Source: Tenrec ecaudatus (taxonomy: Eukaryota; Chordata; Mammalia; Afrosoricida; Tenrecidae). From it: a stretch of DNA of 64,000 nucleotides. Position 1 is the stretch's first letter, and each line of letters starts with the position of its first letter. Shown in pieces: positions 12,300 to 24,339 of this stretch. The position numbers and the translations under genes were made by a program. Location of the stretch: the NCBI RefSeq assembly GCF_050624435.1, contig NC_134542.1:8428497-8492496 (forward strand). The letters are read 5' to 3'. The notes under the pieces were generated by a model that had not been told where the DNA came from, did no database searches, and saw only the letters and a program-made list of their open reading frames with translations.

Positions 12300-13090
12300 T
12301 TGGTATATTATAGAAAAGCATAGTGATAGAAAACAGTGAAAAGTAAACTTCAAGAAGTTCACGCACACGAGCATCTTCAGGATCTATATTTGAAACAAGG
12401 TACACGGATTAAGAAAGACTGATCAACTTAAGGAAAGGACTGATGAAACTGACTACATAAAACTCCGGACGCCTGTTCATTCAAAGGCATTGCAAGAACA
12501 GAAGGCAAGTCACAGAACGGAAGAGCAAGAGAACAGCCTCCAAATGACTTCAAGAACTAGCAAAGCAAGAAAAGGGTAATGAGGTCACAGAAAAAGGCGA
12601 AAGAACTTGAAAGACATTTTACTATTAAAAAAGAAAAGGAAAAATTCACAAAACAAAAAAGGCGTTGACCTCAGTTGTATCTAGGAAGATGCAAATTAAA
12701 ACCACCTGGAGAAAGCCTGCACACCAAGCAGACTGTGGAGAAGGACCACAGCCGGCATCACCACGTGTTGGCAAGGATGCACGGCAAAGAGAATGCTCAT
12801 TCTCCTCTTTGGGGAATGAAATTTGTCTTCATTCCTCTTTCAAAATGGCTTGTTATTTTCTAAAAATTCAGAATCAACATGCCCTCTGGCTCTTCCCTCT
12901 TCTTCTAGCCTCAAACTAGAAACAACACATCTATCCACCAACAATTAGCAGCGAGAAGTATATTGTGATACGTGTTTTCATAAAATCACAAACAAGAAAG
13001 CATCAACAAATGTTAAGTTATAGCCACATGCAAGTGCATGAATAAATCACCTTCCAGGCTTGAGGAAGCAGTTTAGATCATGCTGCACCC
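12300..13090 (+). mobile_element. Diverged L1 ORF2 fragment
   Basis: Pieces such as 'gactgatgaaactgactaca' and 'gatgcaaattaaaaccacct' resemble the 3' part of L1 ORF2. The sequence is highly decayed with no open frame, and the boundaries are approximate. Confidence 0.5.
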
Positions 13091-15885
13091 CTGAATGAAA
13101 CATGGAGTAAGGAACCAGTTGAGGGGTCTGAGGGGCCGGCCTCAATCCCAACTATGTGGACACCTTCCCTTCCCCCAACCCCCAGTAGAATTCATTTCAG
13201 AGGACAGCACTGAAGCTGAAGCTCAGGGCGAGGGATATGTCTGATCAAAGCACATGGAAGTAAGACAAGGGGGAGGAAGAGAGAGTGAAGCACATCCTGG
13301 CCCACCAAACCTTGAGAACGACATCCCCACTCAGAGCAGCTAATCCACAGAGAAGACCATATGGACGACCCCACTATGAGAAACAACATCCCTCACTGAC
13401 CCATATCCCTACAAAGGACAATACTGGAGACACGGTGTGGGAATTGCACCCGATATAACCCCACAACACCAAAGCAAAACACTAAGGGCATGCAACAGAA
13501 CAGCAAGGGGAGCAGAGCAATGAACTCCCCAGGGAATATCAAAAACAGACTTTGGGGCCAGGGCATGGCACGCTGTCAGACTTGACCAGAAAACACTCCT
13601 AAAGGTCAACAAGCAGTCCTTGAACTGTCTACAGGCTTTCTTCTTCTTCTTCTTCTTTTGGTCATTGGATTTTTGTTGCTGTTTTCTTTTGTTGCTTTGT
13701 TTTGCTCTGTCTTGTTTTTGTGCGTGTTATTATCTCCACAGGTCTGTCTAAGTAAGACAGGCTGCATGAACAATCTGGAGAGAAAACAACAGGACCGACA
13801 GTTTTGGGGGGCATGGGAGAGGGTGAGGCTTGGGGAAGGGAATGGGTGTTGACAAACCCAGGGACAAGGGAACAATAAGTGATCCAAATTGGTGGTGAGG
13901 AGGGTGTAGGAAGCCTGGTAGGGCATGATCAAGGGTAATGTAACCAAGAGGAATTATTGAAACCTAAATGAAGGCTGAGCATGATAACAGGATAAGGGGA
14001 AAGTAAAAGGAAATAGAGAAAAGAGCTAGCAGGCAAAGGGCATTTATAAAGCTCTAAATAAAGGCATGTACATATGTAAATGTATTTATATATGAGTATG
14101 GGGAAAAAGCTCTATTTGCATATATGTATAGGTTTAGTATTAAGGTAGCAGATAGACTTTGGGCCTCCACTCAAATACTCCCTCAGTGCAAGAATACTGT
14201 GTTCTATTAAACTGGCATTCCATGATACTCACCTTCCCGACAGGATCACTGAGGACAAAGCTAGTGCATAAAGCATATGTGATGAAGAAAGCTAATGGAG
14301 CCCAGCTATCAAAAGATATAGCGTCCAGGGTCTTAAAGACTTGAATGGAAACAAGAAGCCATCTAGCTCAGAATCAACAAAGCCCACATGGAAGAAGCAC
14401 ACCAGCCTGTGTGATCATGAGGTGTCGGAGGGATCAGGTATCAGACATCAAAGAACAAAAGAATCATATCATTGTGTGCTCACCTTACTGATATAATTGC
14501 TGAAGACAAATGGGTGCATAAGCAAAAGTGGTGAAGAAAGCTGATGGTGCCCAACTGTGTTAGGGTTTTCTAGATAAACAAAACCTGAATGCTAATAATT
14601 ATATATATATTTATACAGATAGATGTATAACATAAGAAATAAACAGTTAAATTATAAAGCAGTACAAATGGCTCAGTGCAACTCACTCTCATGAGGCAGT
14701 TGTGAGACACTGGCAGTCCTTCAAGTCTTTAGGGCCGCCGTGTAGTCCTCTGGAGAACAATTTAGGCTATCCAGGCACAGGCAGCAAACAGCAAGGCACG
14801 TCACCACCAGATGACAGGGTCTAACAGTCCTTAGCTCAAGAGATGTAAATTCCAATGGTGTGCTGAAGCAGGTCTTGAAGAAACCTCAAATTACAGTGAC
14901 ACAGTCCACTGGTTAGGTGTCCCACAGGTAGTGTAGCTTGCAAATTGAGGCAAAGAACAAGCAAGGTAGCCGCACACTGGTCCGATGATCAAAGAGCAAG
15001 AGACAAGAAAGGCAAGACTCGCCGAGCCATTTATCTCTCCACCCTACAATTAATCCCACATGTGTTTATCGGCCAGGTTGGCACAATAAACTAACTACCT
15101 CACCAGCTATCTAAAGACATATCATCTGGAGTCTTAAAGTCTTGAAGGTAAATAAGCGGCCATCTAGCTCAGAAGCAACAAAGCCCACATGGACGAAGCA
15201 CACCAGCCTGTGAGATCATGAGGTATCAAAGGGATCAGGTATCAGGCATCAAAGAACAAAAAATCAAATCATTGTGAATGAGGGGAAGTGCAGAGTGGGG
15301 ACCCAAGATCCATCTGTAGGTAACTGGACATCCCCTTACTGAAGGGTCACAGGGCGGAGACGATGAGCCAGTCAGGATGCAATGTAGCAACAATGAAACA
15401 TACAGTTTTCCTCTAGTTCCTAAATGCTTCCTCCCCCCATTATCATGATCCCAATTCTACCTTAGAAATCTGACTAGATCAGAGGATGTACACTGGTACA
15501 GATAGGAACAGTAGTAAGAGTGGCAAAACTGACCGGGAGGGTGAATGGAAGGTGGGATTGAAAGGAGAAACTGATTACAAGGATCTACATATAACCTCCT
15601 CCCTGGGGAATGGATAACAGAAAAGTGGGTGAAGGGAGACATCGGACAATAAGATATGACAAAATAATAACAATTTATAAATTATCAAGGGTTCATGAGG
15701 AAGGGGCTAGGGGGAGGGAGGGGGAAAATGAGGAGCCAATACTAAGGGCTCAAGTAGAAAGCAAATGTTTTGAGAATGATGATGGCAACAAATTTACAAA
15801 TGTGCTTGATACAACGGATGTATGTATGGATTGTGATAAGAGTTGTATGAGCCCCCAATAAAATGATTAATAAAAAAAGAGAAAA
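13091..15885 (+). mobile_element. Older L1 3'UTR copy, interrupted by LTR-B
   Basis: Collinear with the L1 3'UTR, from just after ORF2 through to 'gcccccaataaaatgatt' and an A-rich tail. It is diverged by several percent from the young subfamily and has a single 3' end, not the doubled one. It is split by a family B LTR at 14556-15102. It contains a (TTC)n tract near 13637. Confidence 0.8.
14556..15102 (+). mobile_element. Family B solo-LTR-like element, copy 3
   Basis: It starts TGTGTTAGGG and ends AACTACCTCA. The flanks are CCAAC (14551-14555) and CCAGC (15103-15107), a 5-bp duplication with one mismatch. Excising it rejoins the L1 3'UTR phrase 'gatggtgcccagctatc'. Confidence 0.8.
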
Positions 15886-15902
15886 TGATATACCAAAAAA
15901 CG

Positions 15903-16112
15903 CCAACCCAAACTCTCTGGTGTTATTTTTTATTCTGAATCACAGTAACCCTGTAGGGCAGAGTAACTCTTTCTCTTTGGGTTTCTTAGACTACATTTTA
16001 GGGAAGCAGGCAGCCCCCTCTTTCTCCTTGGAGCATCTGGTGGGTTCAAACCACTGACCTTGCAATTAGCAGGCCAACAGGTAACCCACTGTGCCACTAA
16101 GAGCTCTGGGGA
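15903..16112 (-). mobile_element. AfroSINE
   Basis: The reversed landmarks are in order: 'gaatcacagtaaccctgtag', 'ctttctccttggagcatctg', 'gggttcaaaccactgacc', 'cccactgtgccactaagag'. It lies just beyond the A-rich tail of the L1 copy. Confidence 0.8.
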
Positions 16113-16724
16113 AAATGATGTGAGCTGGTTAAAATACAAAACTGGACCGTTTGATTAATGGATTTAAAGCAAAGCCAATGGGAGGATTGGGTTTAGGTGG
16201 TTATACAGCCTGGGTTGGCTGAGTTTAGCTGCCCTACACAATGGTAGGAGCAAATTTGGCAAGTATTACATTTCCTAATCAAGACAGATGGGTGACCCCA
16301 AGACCTCTAGGTCTAATTTTGAGGTACCGTTTCTCTCTGGGAGTCCTGTGCTTATAGGGGTGATGATCAAAAGAATCAGGTAAGATTTCCAGTCTGGTAG
16401 TACCAACCAAGGTTATTTCCACACGGGTCTGAGGCTAAAATGGAGACACTGAATGGGAATGGTGGGGGAGTGGGGGAGACACCGTGTCACGGTAGTGGTT
16501 AATGGGCAGATAATAAGAGACTGAGAACTATGGCACCTCAAATTTTTCATGAACCTCCTTGTCAGTGAAGTAATCGGGCCCCCACTCTCCATCCCCCAAT
16601 CCTCAACCACCTGAAGAAATTTGATTCATCTTGTTGAGTTCACTGACTTCACCTGGGACCCTTGCTTGACTGCCCAGTGCTGATGTGAACTGGCCAACCT
16701 TCCCTCATTGATGCTGGGCTCACC
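16113..16724. other. Nothing recognised
   Basis: Moderately GC-balanced sequence that may include an old LTR. No gene can be supported. Confidence 0.35.
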
Positions 16725-16732
16725 ATATAGAC

Positions 16733-16925
16733 CAGTGGTTCTCACCCTTCCTAATGCCGTGACACTTTCATACAGTTCCTCGTGCTGTGGTGACCCCCCA
16801 ACCATAAAATTATTTTCGTTGCTACTTCATCACTGTCATTTTGCTACTGTTATGAATCAGGAGACCCCTGTGAAAGGGTCGTTTGACCCCCCAAGGGGTC
16901 ACGACCCACAGGTTGAGAATCGCTG
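16733..16925 (-). mobile_element. SPIN-type hAT short element, copy 1
   Basis: The 193-bp element has terminal inverted repeats CAGTGGTTCTCACCCTTCC and, at the other end, GGTTGAGAATCGCTG. The interior matches the SPIN nonautonomous family ('caaccataaaattattttcg', 'gacccctgtgaaagggtcg'). The 8-bp flanks ATATAGAC (16725-16732) and ATATAGAA (16926-16933) agree at 7 of 8 bases, as expected for hAT integration. It encodes nothing. Confidence 0.88.
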
Positions 16926-16970
16926 ATATAGAATCTTACCAAAGTGTACTGGTGTAACCCAAGCTATTTT

Positions 16971-17244
16971 TTTCTTTTTCTTTTTATAATTATCTTTTAA
17001 AAAAAATTTTTAAACAATTTATTAGGGGCTCATACAACTCTTATCACAGTCCATACATATACATACATCAATTGTATAAAGCACATCCATACATTCCCTG
17101 CCCAATCATTCTCAAAGCATTTGCTCTCCACTTAAGCCCTTTGCATCAGGTCCTCTTTTTTTCCCCTCCCTCCCCGCTCACCCCTCCCTCATGTGCCCTT
17201 GGTAATTTATACATCGTTATTTTGTCATATCTTGCCCTATTCGG
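16971..17244 (-). mobile_element. Very short 5'-truncated L1 insertion
   Basis: Only the terminal part of the L1 3'UTR is present, with a poly(T)-rich left end. It is flanked by a perfect 15-bp duplication AACCCAAGCTATTTT (16956-16970 and 17245-17259). It has a single 3' end. Confidence 0.9.
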
Positions 17245-17259
17245 AACCCAAGCTATTTT

Positions 17260-17847
17260 ATTTAATATAGTTTAAAAAATACCGTTGGCTGAAGGTATTT
17301 TACGAAATGAAGTCCCTATGGAATATTTATAACTCAGTACATTGATCAAAAGTAGACAAGTTACTGCAGATGTCACTTAAAAGGGACAAATAAAACGGAG
17401 CGTCTTCTCATATTTACCTGACTGCTAGTGATCAAAAGCTAAGCTCCACTACACAGTTAGTTGACAAAGACACCTGAGACTGGCCTAAGACTTCCAGAAC
17501 CTGGTGTTCCGCCTCGCTCTTAGTGATCAACAGTTGTTTCCCGAGGTACTCTGAAATCTGAGTTAATGTAAAACATCTCCATGTGACTCCCCAAATTGTA
17601 AATGCCGGAGGCAAAAAGTATATATTTTCTGCTTATGCTGAATTTAAACAGGACACCACAAAGACAGTCCGGCTTGCACAGCTGTAATCTCCTTACTGGT
17701 ATAATTTCTAAATAACCTCTTCCCTTTCTCCATCTGACTTAGAATGAGTGGGTTGGCTGTGAAGCCCCACAGCAAAATAGCTGCATTTCAGGCGACACTT
17801 CGCAGATGTAAGAGGCTAACAGAAAACAAAGAAAAACTCAAACCTAC
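17260..17847. other. Nothing recognised
   Basis: Unique-looking DNA between two repeats. Short frames only. Confidence 0.35.
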
Positions 17848-18530
17848 TGCCATGATGGATTCTGATTCAGAATGACCCTGTACTACAACCGCCATCGATT
17901 CTGACTCACAGTGACCCTGTACTACTGCCATCACGGATTCGGACTCAAAGTGACCCTGTACTAGTATTATCATGGATTCTGACTCTGAGTGACCCTGTAC
18001 TACTGCCATCACGGATTCAGACTAACAGTGACCCTGTGCCACTTCCGTCAGTCATGGATTCTGACTCAGAGTGACCCTGTAAGGCCGAGTAGAATTGCTC
18101 CCTAGTAAGTTGACCAGATTTTAACATTGGTAAAGCGGGACACCATTGATAAAACTCATATTCTGGAGAAATAGCCACATTGCAGCCGAAAACCGTCTAC
18201 CCTAGCTTGTCAGGCATTCTTTCCAAAAATCGGGACTTTTTAAAGACACTGTGGGACGCAGGGCAAATTGTTAAATATCGGGACTGTGAGGCCGAAAGCG
18301 GACGTCTGGTCACCTTACCTAGTGTTCCAGCGACTCTTGATCTTTATGGGAACAGTCATCAGCCAGTCCTGGCTCAGAGTAACTTCAGAGGTAACAGTGG
18401 AACTGAGTGTCTGAGATTGTCACTCTAGGGGCATCAAAAGCCTTCTCTTTCTCCGAAGAAATGGCTGGTGCTTTCAAACTGCTGACTTTGCAGTTAACGG
18501 TGCCAGGTGTAAGCACTACTCCGGCAGCCC
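17848..18530 (-). mobile_element. AfroSINE with expanded tail, split by another element
   Basis: The reversed SINE tail is present as about six tandem units of 36-42 bp (17848-18085), each containing 'ggattctgactca' and 'gtgaccctgtactac' variants. The SINE head (about 18425-18530, 'ggctggtgctttcaaactgc') lies beyond an unclassified insertion with the phrases 'gcgggacaccattgataaaa' and 'atcgggactttttaaagaca'. Confidence 0.6.
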
Positions 18531-18569
18531 CGTCTTCTGCTAAGAGGTTGCCAAAAGAACTAACAAACC

Positions 18570-18882
18570 AGTCTTAAAAGAAATACAACCGGAGTATGCT
18601 CCTTAGAAGCAAGGACAGGGGGACTTTGCCTCACATGCTTTGGACATGTGATCAGGAGAGACCGGTTCCTGGAGCAGGACCTCACGCCTGGTGAAGCAGA
18701 GAGCAGGGTATAAAGAGGAAGACCCTGTGGGTTGGCACAGGGACTGACACAATGGACGTAAACGTAAGCATCGTTGTGATCTGGCACCGAGCCGGGCGGT
18801 GCTTCGTTCTGTTACACAGAGGGCTGCTGTGAGTGGGAGCTGACTCAGCAACACCTAGCAAGAACGACATCCAATGAACTGC
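18570..18882 (+). mobile_element. RTE-class LINE 3' end
   Basis: It reads 'ggagtatgctccttagaagc', 'acatgctttggacatgtgat', then the tail 'gtgggagctgactcagcaac'. This is collinear with the inverted copy at 3.9-4.26 kb and with 22.97-23.26 kb. The ORF is broken. Confidence 0.75.
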
Positions 18883-19784
18883 TGACCCAACGACTAACCT
18901 ACTTCGACACCTGGGCTTCTTGGGGAAACTAGAGACATTTACTCCACCCTTTTCAAATGTTTCATGTTCAAAACCAAATGGCTCTCAAGCTCCACACTTC
19001 CTCCCGCCTGAAATACAAATATGAATGTACGCAGCCGCCAACAACCTCCACCAGTGCACATCTGTCCGTGTCAGGCCTTGTCTGTTTTCACTTCCCCTGC
19101 CAGGTGCTCAGAGGCGAGGCTTTGGCGATGAGCTCAGAGCTGCAGGGCTGGCTTCCAACCCCGTGGGCTGGACGAAATCTGAAAATGTGCTTCTCAAAAT
19201 GTCCGATGAAATTAGGCATTTGGTTTCGATTTCAGATTATCTTAAAATGCGATGGACTTGCGGATGAACAGATACATTGGATGGTGCGATGAGAAGGGTC
19301 CCTGGGGGGTAGGGGAGGGAGGGAAGCCATACAAAGGAGGTGATATCAAAGAATTCGAGAAGAAAGAAAATGTTTTGGCACTGATGGTGGTAGCAATTGC
19401 AAAATTATGCCTGATCTAACTGAATTATGGATCGTTAAAATAGCGTAAGAGTTCCTACCAAAATGATTATTAATAATAATTATTTAAAATATGGTGTCTG
19501 GCCAGAATGTTTAGGGTGGGGCTAAAGGAGGCCTGGGGGCACAAGGCTCAGAGGTAAGAGGAACCAGCCAATCTTACAGCAAAGCCTGAGAGAGGAACAT
19601 AAAGCTGAGTCACAGGTGTGAGAAAGAAAGAGGAAGAAAGTCAGTTAGTGGTTTGGGTGGTCCTAACAGTTTTGTTTTTAACAGCAGAGTTAAAAATCTG
19701 ATGTCCTCTTCATTTTTCTCTCGCTCTTTCTAGGCCCATGGCAGGGAGTGGTAGAAATAATGAACAGAAGTGCTGGAAGGCAGG
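18883..19784. other. No recognised gene; contains an ETS-IRF-like motif
   Basis: Mostly unclassified. Around 19086-19101 the minus strand reads GGGGAAGTGAAAACAG, which fits the GGAANNGAAA ETS-IRF composite consensus. A single motif match is weak evidence for an enhancer. The 19.3-19.5 kb part may be an old short retroelement. Confidence 0.3.
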
Positions 19785-19992
19785 AGCCTTCGTGGCATCA
19801 TGGTTAGGCACTCAGCTGTTGATGAAGAGGTCGGAGGTTCCAATCCACCCCGTGAATCTGCTGGAGAAAGCCCTGGCGATCTAACTCCTGGCAGGATCAC
19901 AGCCTAGAAAATGCATGGAGTCATTCTGCCCTTCCATGGGGAGGCTAGGACTTGAATCCTGATGTGACAGCACCCAACAGAAGCAATGCCAT
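19785..19992 (+). mobile_element. AfroSINE
   Basis: The head 'gagccttcgtggcatcatgg' is followed by 'ggttccaatccacc', 'gctggagaaag' and the tail 'gatgtgacagcacccaacag'. Confidence 0.7.
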
Positions 19993-20265
19993 GACAACCA
20001 GAGATGCAGGAAGAGGATAGGAGAACAAGTCTAACCTGATGTCACCGTCTCGGCGTTGAGACTGCTGCCCCGCTGGAGATCTTCTGTCCCAAGACCTGCT
20101 AAGACATCGAGCTGGCCTGAGGATCACGCCCAGTGAGAGTCAAGCAGCGACTCTATCTGCTCTAGCTGCCTTAAGGTCCCGCCCAACCAAGCCCAGAGGA
20201 GATGATTAAGAAGCGTGTCCACCCCCTGAGAATTACACTAAAAATAAAGTTGCTTAACAGTGCGA

Positions 20266-20404
20266 TCTGGCTAAAGAGCTCTGTGTTCTGTAAGGTTGGC
20301 CTTTTGAATCTAACAGCTGCTCCCAGGAAGAAAGGTGAGGTTATTTGCTGGTAAAGATTGAGCCTTAGAGAACCTCTATAGGGTTGCTATGAACCAGAAA
20401 GGAC

Positions 20405-20406
<2 letters not shown>
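20266..20406 (+). mobile_element. AfroSINE ending in a microsatellite
   Basis: The 'ttgaatctaacagctgctcc' and 'ctatagggttgctatgaacc' landmarks place this as an AfroSINE whose 3' end runs directly into (GT)n. Confidence 0.65.

Positions 20407-20454
<48 letters not shown>
20407..20454. repeat. (GT)n microsatellite
   Basis: About 24 perfect TG dinucleotides at the end of a SINE. Confidence 0.95.
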
Positions 20455-20455
<1 letters not shown>

Positions 20456-20481
20456 TAAAACTGCACAAATATATTTGTCTT

Positions 20482-21890
20482 ACAAGTACGACATGAGTCC
20501 ACTGAGGTAAGCTTAAAAATCAAAAGGGGCATAAGGAAAAAGCTACTGTATGCATACATTCCTGGGGTGAGGTCCAGGCACTGTGGCAGGGGCCAGACCC
20601 AATCCAGGGTTACATATGGCAGCTACCTAACAGGAGGGGGAAAGAAAGAAGGCATGGGTAGAGGGGGAACGGGGTACTAATGCACCCAGGGGGGATATTT
20701 TTTATATCTCAGCAGGAGAGGGACCAGACCTCCACCCATTGCACCAAGATGTGAATGCCACATACTGACATGGAACAGTGAACCAATGGAAAGGTCTGCG
20801 GGCCTGACACCCCTCATCCCGCCACAGAAGAATGCACAACAGAGGACAGCACTGAAGGATATTTATGATCAGAACACATGGGAGCAAACTAACAGGGACG
20901 GAGAGAGAAATGGAAAGTGGAGCCCATCCTGGTCCACCAAGCCCTGAGGACAATATTCCTACCCAGAGCAGCCAATGCACAGAGAGGACCATAGGCCAGC
21001 CCCACCACGAGACACGACATCCCTCACTGACCCATAGCATAACAGGCAACAACACTGGAGACACAGTGCAGGAATTGTGCCCTATCTGAACCCACCAAAC
21101 TTGGGCAAAACACTAAGGACGTGCAACAGAGCAGCAAGGTGAGCAAAGCAATGAAGCTTGAAGATAAACAAGCAGTCATCTAGCTGAAAAGCAAGAAAAC
21201 TCTCATGGAAGAAGCACACCAGCCTGTGTGATCATGAGATGTTGATGGGATCAGATATCAGGCATCAAAGACCCAGGGCAAAAAAAAAAAAAATCGATGT
21301 GAATAAGGGGGAGGGCAGAGTGGAGACCCAAAGCCTATCTCTAGACAATTGGACATCCCCTCACAGAAGGGCCACAAGGAAGAGATGAGCCAGTCAGGGT
21401 GCAGTACAGCACCGATGAAACATAGAACTTTCCTCTAATTCTTTAATGCTTCCTCCCTCCAACTATTATAACCTCAGTTCTACCTTACAAATCTGGCTAG
21501 ACCAGAGCATGTACACTGGTACAGATAAGAGCTTGCTACACAGGGAATTCAGGGCAGAGAAAAACCTCAAGGCCAATAACGAGAGTAGTGCTACCAGGAG
21601 GGGAAGGGGAAAGCAGGGGAGAAAGGGAGAACCTATTACAAGGATTGACATATAACCCCTTCCCAGTGGGATGAACAACAGAAAAGTGGGTGAAGGGAGT
21701 CAGTGGTTGGTGTAAGACTTGAAAAAAAAGTTATAAATTATCAAGGGTTCATGAGGGAGGGAGGAAATGAGCTGCCACCAAGGGCTCAAGTAGAAATATA
21801 ATGTTTTGACAATGATGACGGCAACAGATGTCAATGGATGCATATATAGATTGTGATAAGAGCTGTAAGAGCTCCCAATAAAATTATATA
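20482..21890 (+). mobile_element. Older L1 copy: end of ORF2 plus 3'UTR
   Basis: It starts at 'acaagtacgacatgagtcc', which corresponds to the last codons of ORF2, and runs through an internally deleted 3'UTR to 'agctcccaataaaat'. It has a single 3' end. The region after it (21880-21960) is AT-rich and simple. Confidence 0.75.
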
Positions 21891-21959
21891 TATAATATCT
21901 ACATAATAAATTAGATATAATATCTATATCTGTATAATATATATATATCTTCCCATCTG

Positions 21960-22443
21960 GAAGACTTCTGTCAGCCCCAGGAAGGAGAAGCTGGGATCGC
22001 CAAGGAGCTCAGGGATACCACTAGTTTATACTAAGGTCAAAGTTGTCTCTAGGTGGGGTGCCACTGTTTACATGGTGTGATGGATTGGATTGTGTCCCCT
22101 GTGCCCCAAAGATAGATTGATGATTAGCCTTGGCACCTGAGGCTGTGAGCAAACATGCGTCTTAATTAGAAATAGGGCCCTTGAAGAAGTTATCCCTCAA
22201 CTTAAGTTAACCGGAGGCCCTTCGAGGTGGTCCTAATCCAATACCACGAGTATCATCATGAAGAGAGGAGAAGACACGTGGGTCGAGAAAGAGAAGAATG
22301 GTCTCAGAGATTAGAGTGATGTATCTAAAAGCCAAGGAAGGCCAAAGGTCAGTGGCCACCCCCAGAGCCTGACGGAATCAACATGGCCAACCCCCTGATT
22401 TCAGTCTCCCAGCCCCCACAACTGTCTATTCTTATAAGCCACC
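21960..22443 (+). mobile_element. Old LTR-like element, interrupted by LTR-A
   Basis: From about 22078 ('gtgatggattggattgtgtc') to 'cttataagccacc' the phrasing resembles old mammalian ERV/MaLR LTRs, including an 'agcctccagaactgtctatt'-like segment near the end. It is cut at 22443 by a family A LTR. Family assignment is tentative. Confidence 0.45.
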
Positions 22444-22900
22444 TGTGTTAGGCTGGGTTGACTAGAGGAACAAATAAATTGGACTGGGCTGGGATGCTTT
22501 CTTGACATATAATTACTTCTTGATACAAAGCTCTTATATTTGCATGTAGTGACATTCATATATGCACAAGAAAGAGCTTTATGGTCCATAAGTCTGATAC
22601 CTACCAGTCAATAAGTCCCTTTTCAGACTCATGAAGCCACATGCAATGATGCAGAATGCAGGAAGATCACAGGGTGGAGGGTGCAGCCTCATGTGGAGCC
22701 AAGGTTGGTGGAAAGATTACAGGGTTCCAGCAGCTCTCAGGGTCAGTGACAGAGTGAAGGGGGATTCCCCAAGGTTCTCTCTACAAATGAAGCCCCTCTC
22801 TCCACCCCAAGCATCAGGCTGTGACCTGATCGACAGGTTAGATTCCACCCCTACGCTTTTACACACCTTCCAGTTGACATAAAATTATCTAACTACCATA
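22444..22900 (+). mobile_element. Family A solo-LTR-like element, copy 4
   Basis: Perfect 5-bp duplication CCACC (22439-22443 and 22901-22905). The ends are TGTGTTAGGCTGGG and AACTACCATA. The interior is rearranged: part of the 3' 'ggactgggctgggatgc' phrase appears inverted near the 5' end. Confidence 0.8.
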
Positions 22901-22971
22901 CCACCCAAGCGTGCTGCTGGAGAGGTATATTGAAAGTGCCGTAACTGCTAAAGGGACAAACTGATCTGTGT

Positions 22972-23262
22972 TGGAAGAAGTAAGACCAGAGTACTCCTTA
23001 GAGGCAGTACGGCAAGACTTTGTCTTACATGCTTTTGACATGTTGTCAGAAGAGACCAGTTCTGAAGAAGGACATCATATGTGGTCAAGTGAGGGGCAGC
23101 AAGGAAAAGGAAGTCTCTCAGGGAGTCAGACAGACACGGTGGCTGCATCAACAGGTTTGGGCATCAGAAACAAGAAGACCATGCAGTGTTTGGTTCTGTT
23201 ATTTATAGGGTCACTCTGGGTCAGAACCAACTCCATGGCAGCAAACAACAGTAACAACCACA
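22972..23262 (+). mobile_element. RTE-class LINE 3' end
   Basis: Collinear with the copies at 3.9 and 18.6 kb: 'ggaagaagtaagaccagagt', 'catgcttttgacatgttgtc' and the tail 'agaaccaactccatggcagc'. The frame is disrupted. Confidence 0.75.
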
Positions 23263-23794
23263 CCACCCAATGTGCACTTGTATTTTGTTAGCGTGCTCTA
23301 GGACCCAGATGCAAAGGGGCTTCCAAAAGTTCCTGGAAAAATCCCATAGTCCCTGTACTCAAAATGTCCACAAGCCCTTAAAGCCCCCATCACACAGGAG
23401 GAAGTAACATCCATCTTTTCCCTCCTCCTTGCCCTGACGGCTGGGAGGAGAAAGGAAAAGAGGATACCAGAGAGTTGCTATTTCTCAGGCCCACAGGCTG
23501 CCCAGGAACTTTGGATAACCTTGGCCGACAAGTTAGGCTCAGGCGTCCAGTCCCAAAGCTGGGGGAGCCACAGAGGAGGATGTTCTCAGCTTCCTGGTCC
23601 ACAGCCAGGGAAGAAACAGAAAACCTTCCCTGCTCCTGGCCTCGTGCAAGCGCTGGGTGTGGCAGAGAAGTCAGGAATGCACAGGCATGTGATAACTGCA
23701 GCCAAGGGAGCTTCTGGAGCAAAACAGAGCTTTGAATATTTCCCTGAAAGCTGAGAGAGGGCAACACGCTTCTTTGGGGGAGGGGAAAGGGTTG
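23263..23794. other. Nothing recognised
   Basis: GC-richer unique-looking sequence. Overlapping frames on both strands look fortuitous. Confidence 0.35.
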
Positions 23795-24339
23795 TGTGCT
23801 AGTCTGGGTTGACTAGAGAAACAAATTCAGGGACTCTTATAGATGTGGCACAGAGAACTTTACACCAAAGAGTAATTGCATATTAAGAATATCCCAGCCC
23901 AGTCCAAATCAAGTCCATCAGTCCCGTATTACTCCATATGGGACTGATAATAGTCCATAAATCCCTCTTCAGATTTACGCAGCTACACACAGAGATGGAG
24001 AATGCAGGAAGATCACCGGCTGGTGGGTGCAAAGTCTTGTGGATCCAGTGGACGTGGAAACATCTCATCACTGGCACAGGTCTCCACATGGCCCCTCCAG
24101 CTCTCTGAGGGTGGTTCTTCAAAGGGAAGTTGAAGCAGAGAGAGAGCTCAGCAAGAAGTCTCCACATAGCCTGTCAACAGGAAGACAAAGGCAGAGAGAG
24201 AGAGAGAGAGAGAGGAAGTTCTCAGAATCCTCATGAGAAGGCTACGCATACAAGGAGGTATCATCAGGCTGCAACCTGATTGACAGGCGAGACTCCACCC
24301 TTACATTTCTTTATCAAAGTGACATGACATTATGTCACA
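23795..24339 (+). mobile_element. Family A solo-LTR-like element, copy 5
   Basis: It begins TGTGCTAGTCTGGG and carries the family interior, including 'cagtccaaatcaagtccatc' and a local (GA)n tract near 24194. The 3' end is degraded ('gacattatgtcaca') and the target duplication is not clear. Confidence 0.7.

Noticed and set aside
11653..12405. 250-codon minus-strand open frame, and a matching 263-codon frame at 30411-31202
   Set aside because: Both are the antisense of the L1 3'UTR. They appear in each young copy, have low-complexity composition and resemble no protein.
17848..18085. CRISPR-like regular repeat
   Set aside because: Units abut without unique spacers, and the repeat is recognisably an AfroSINE/RTE tail in a mammalian genome.
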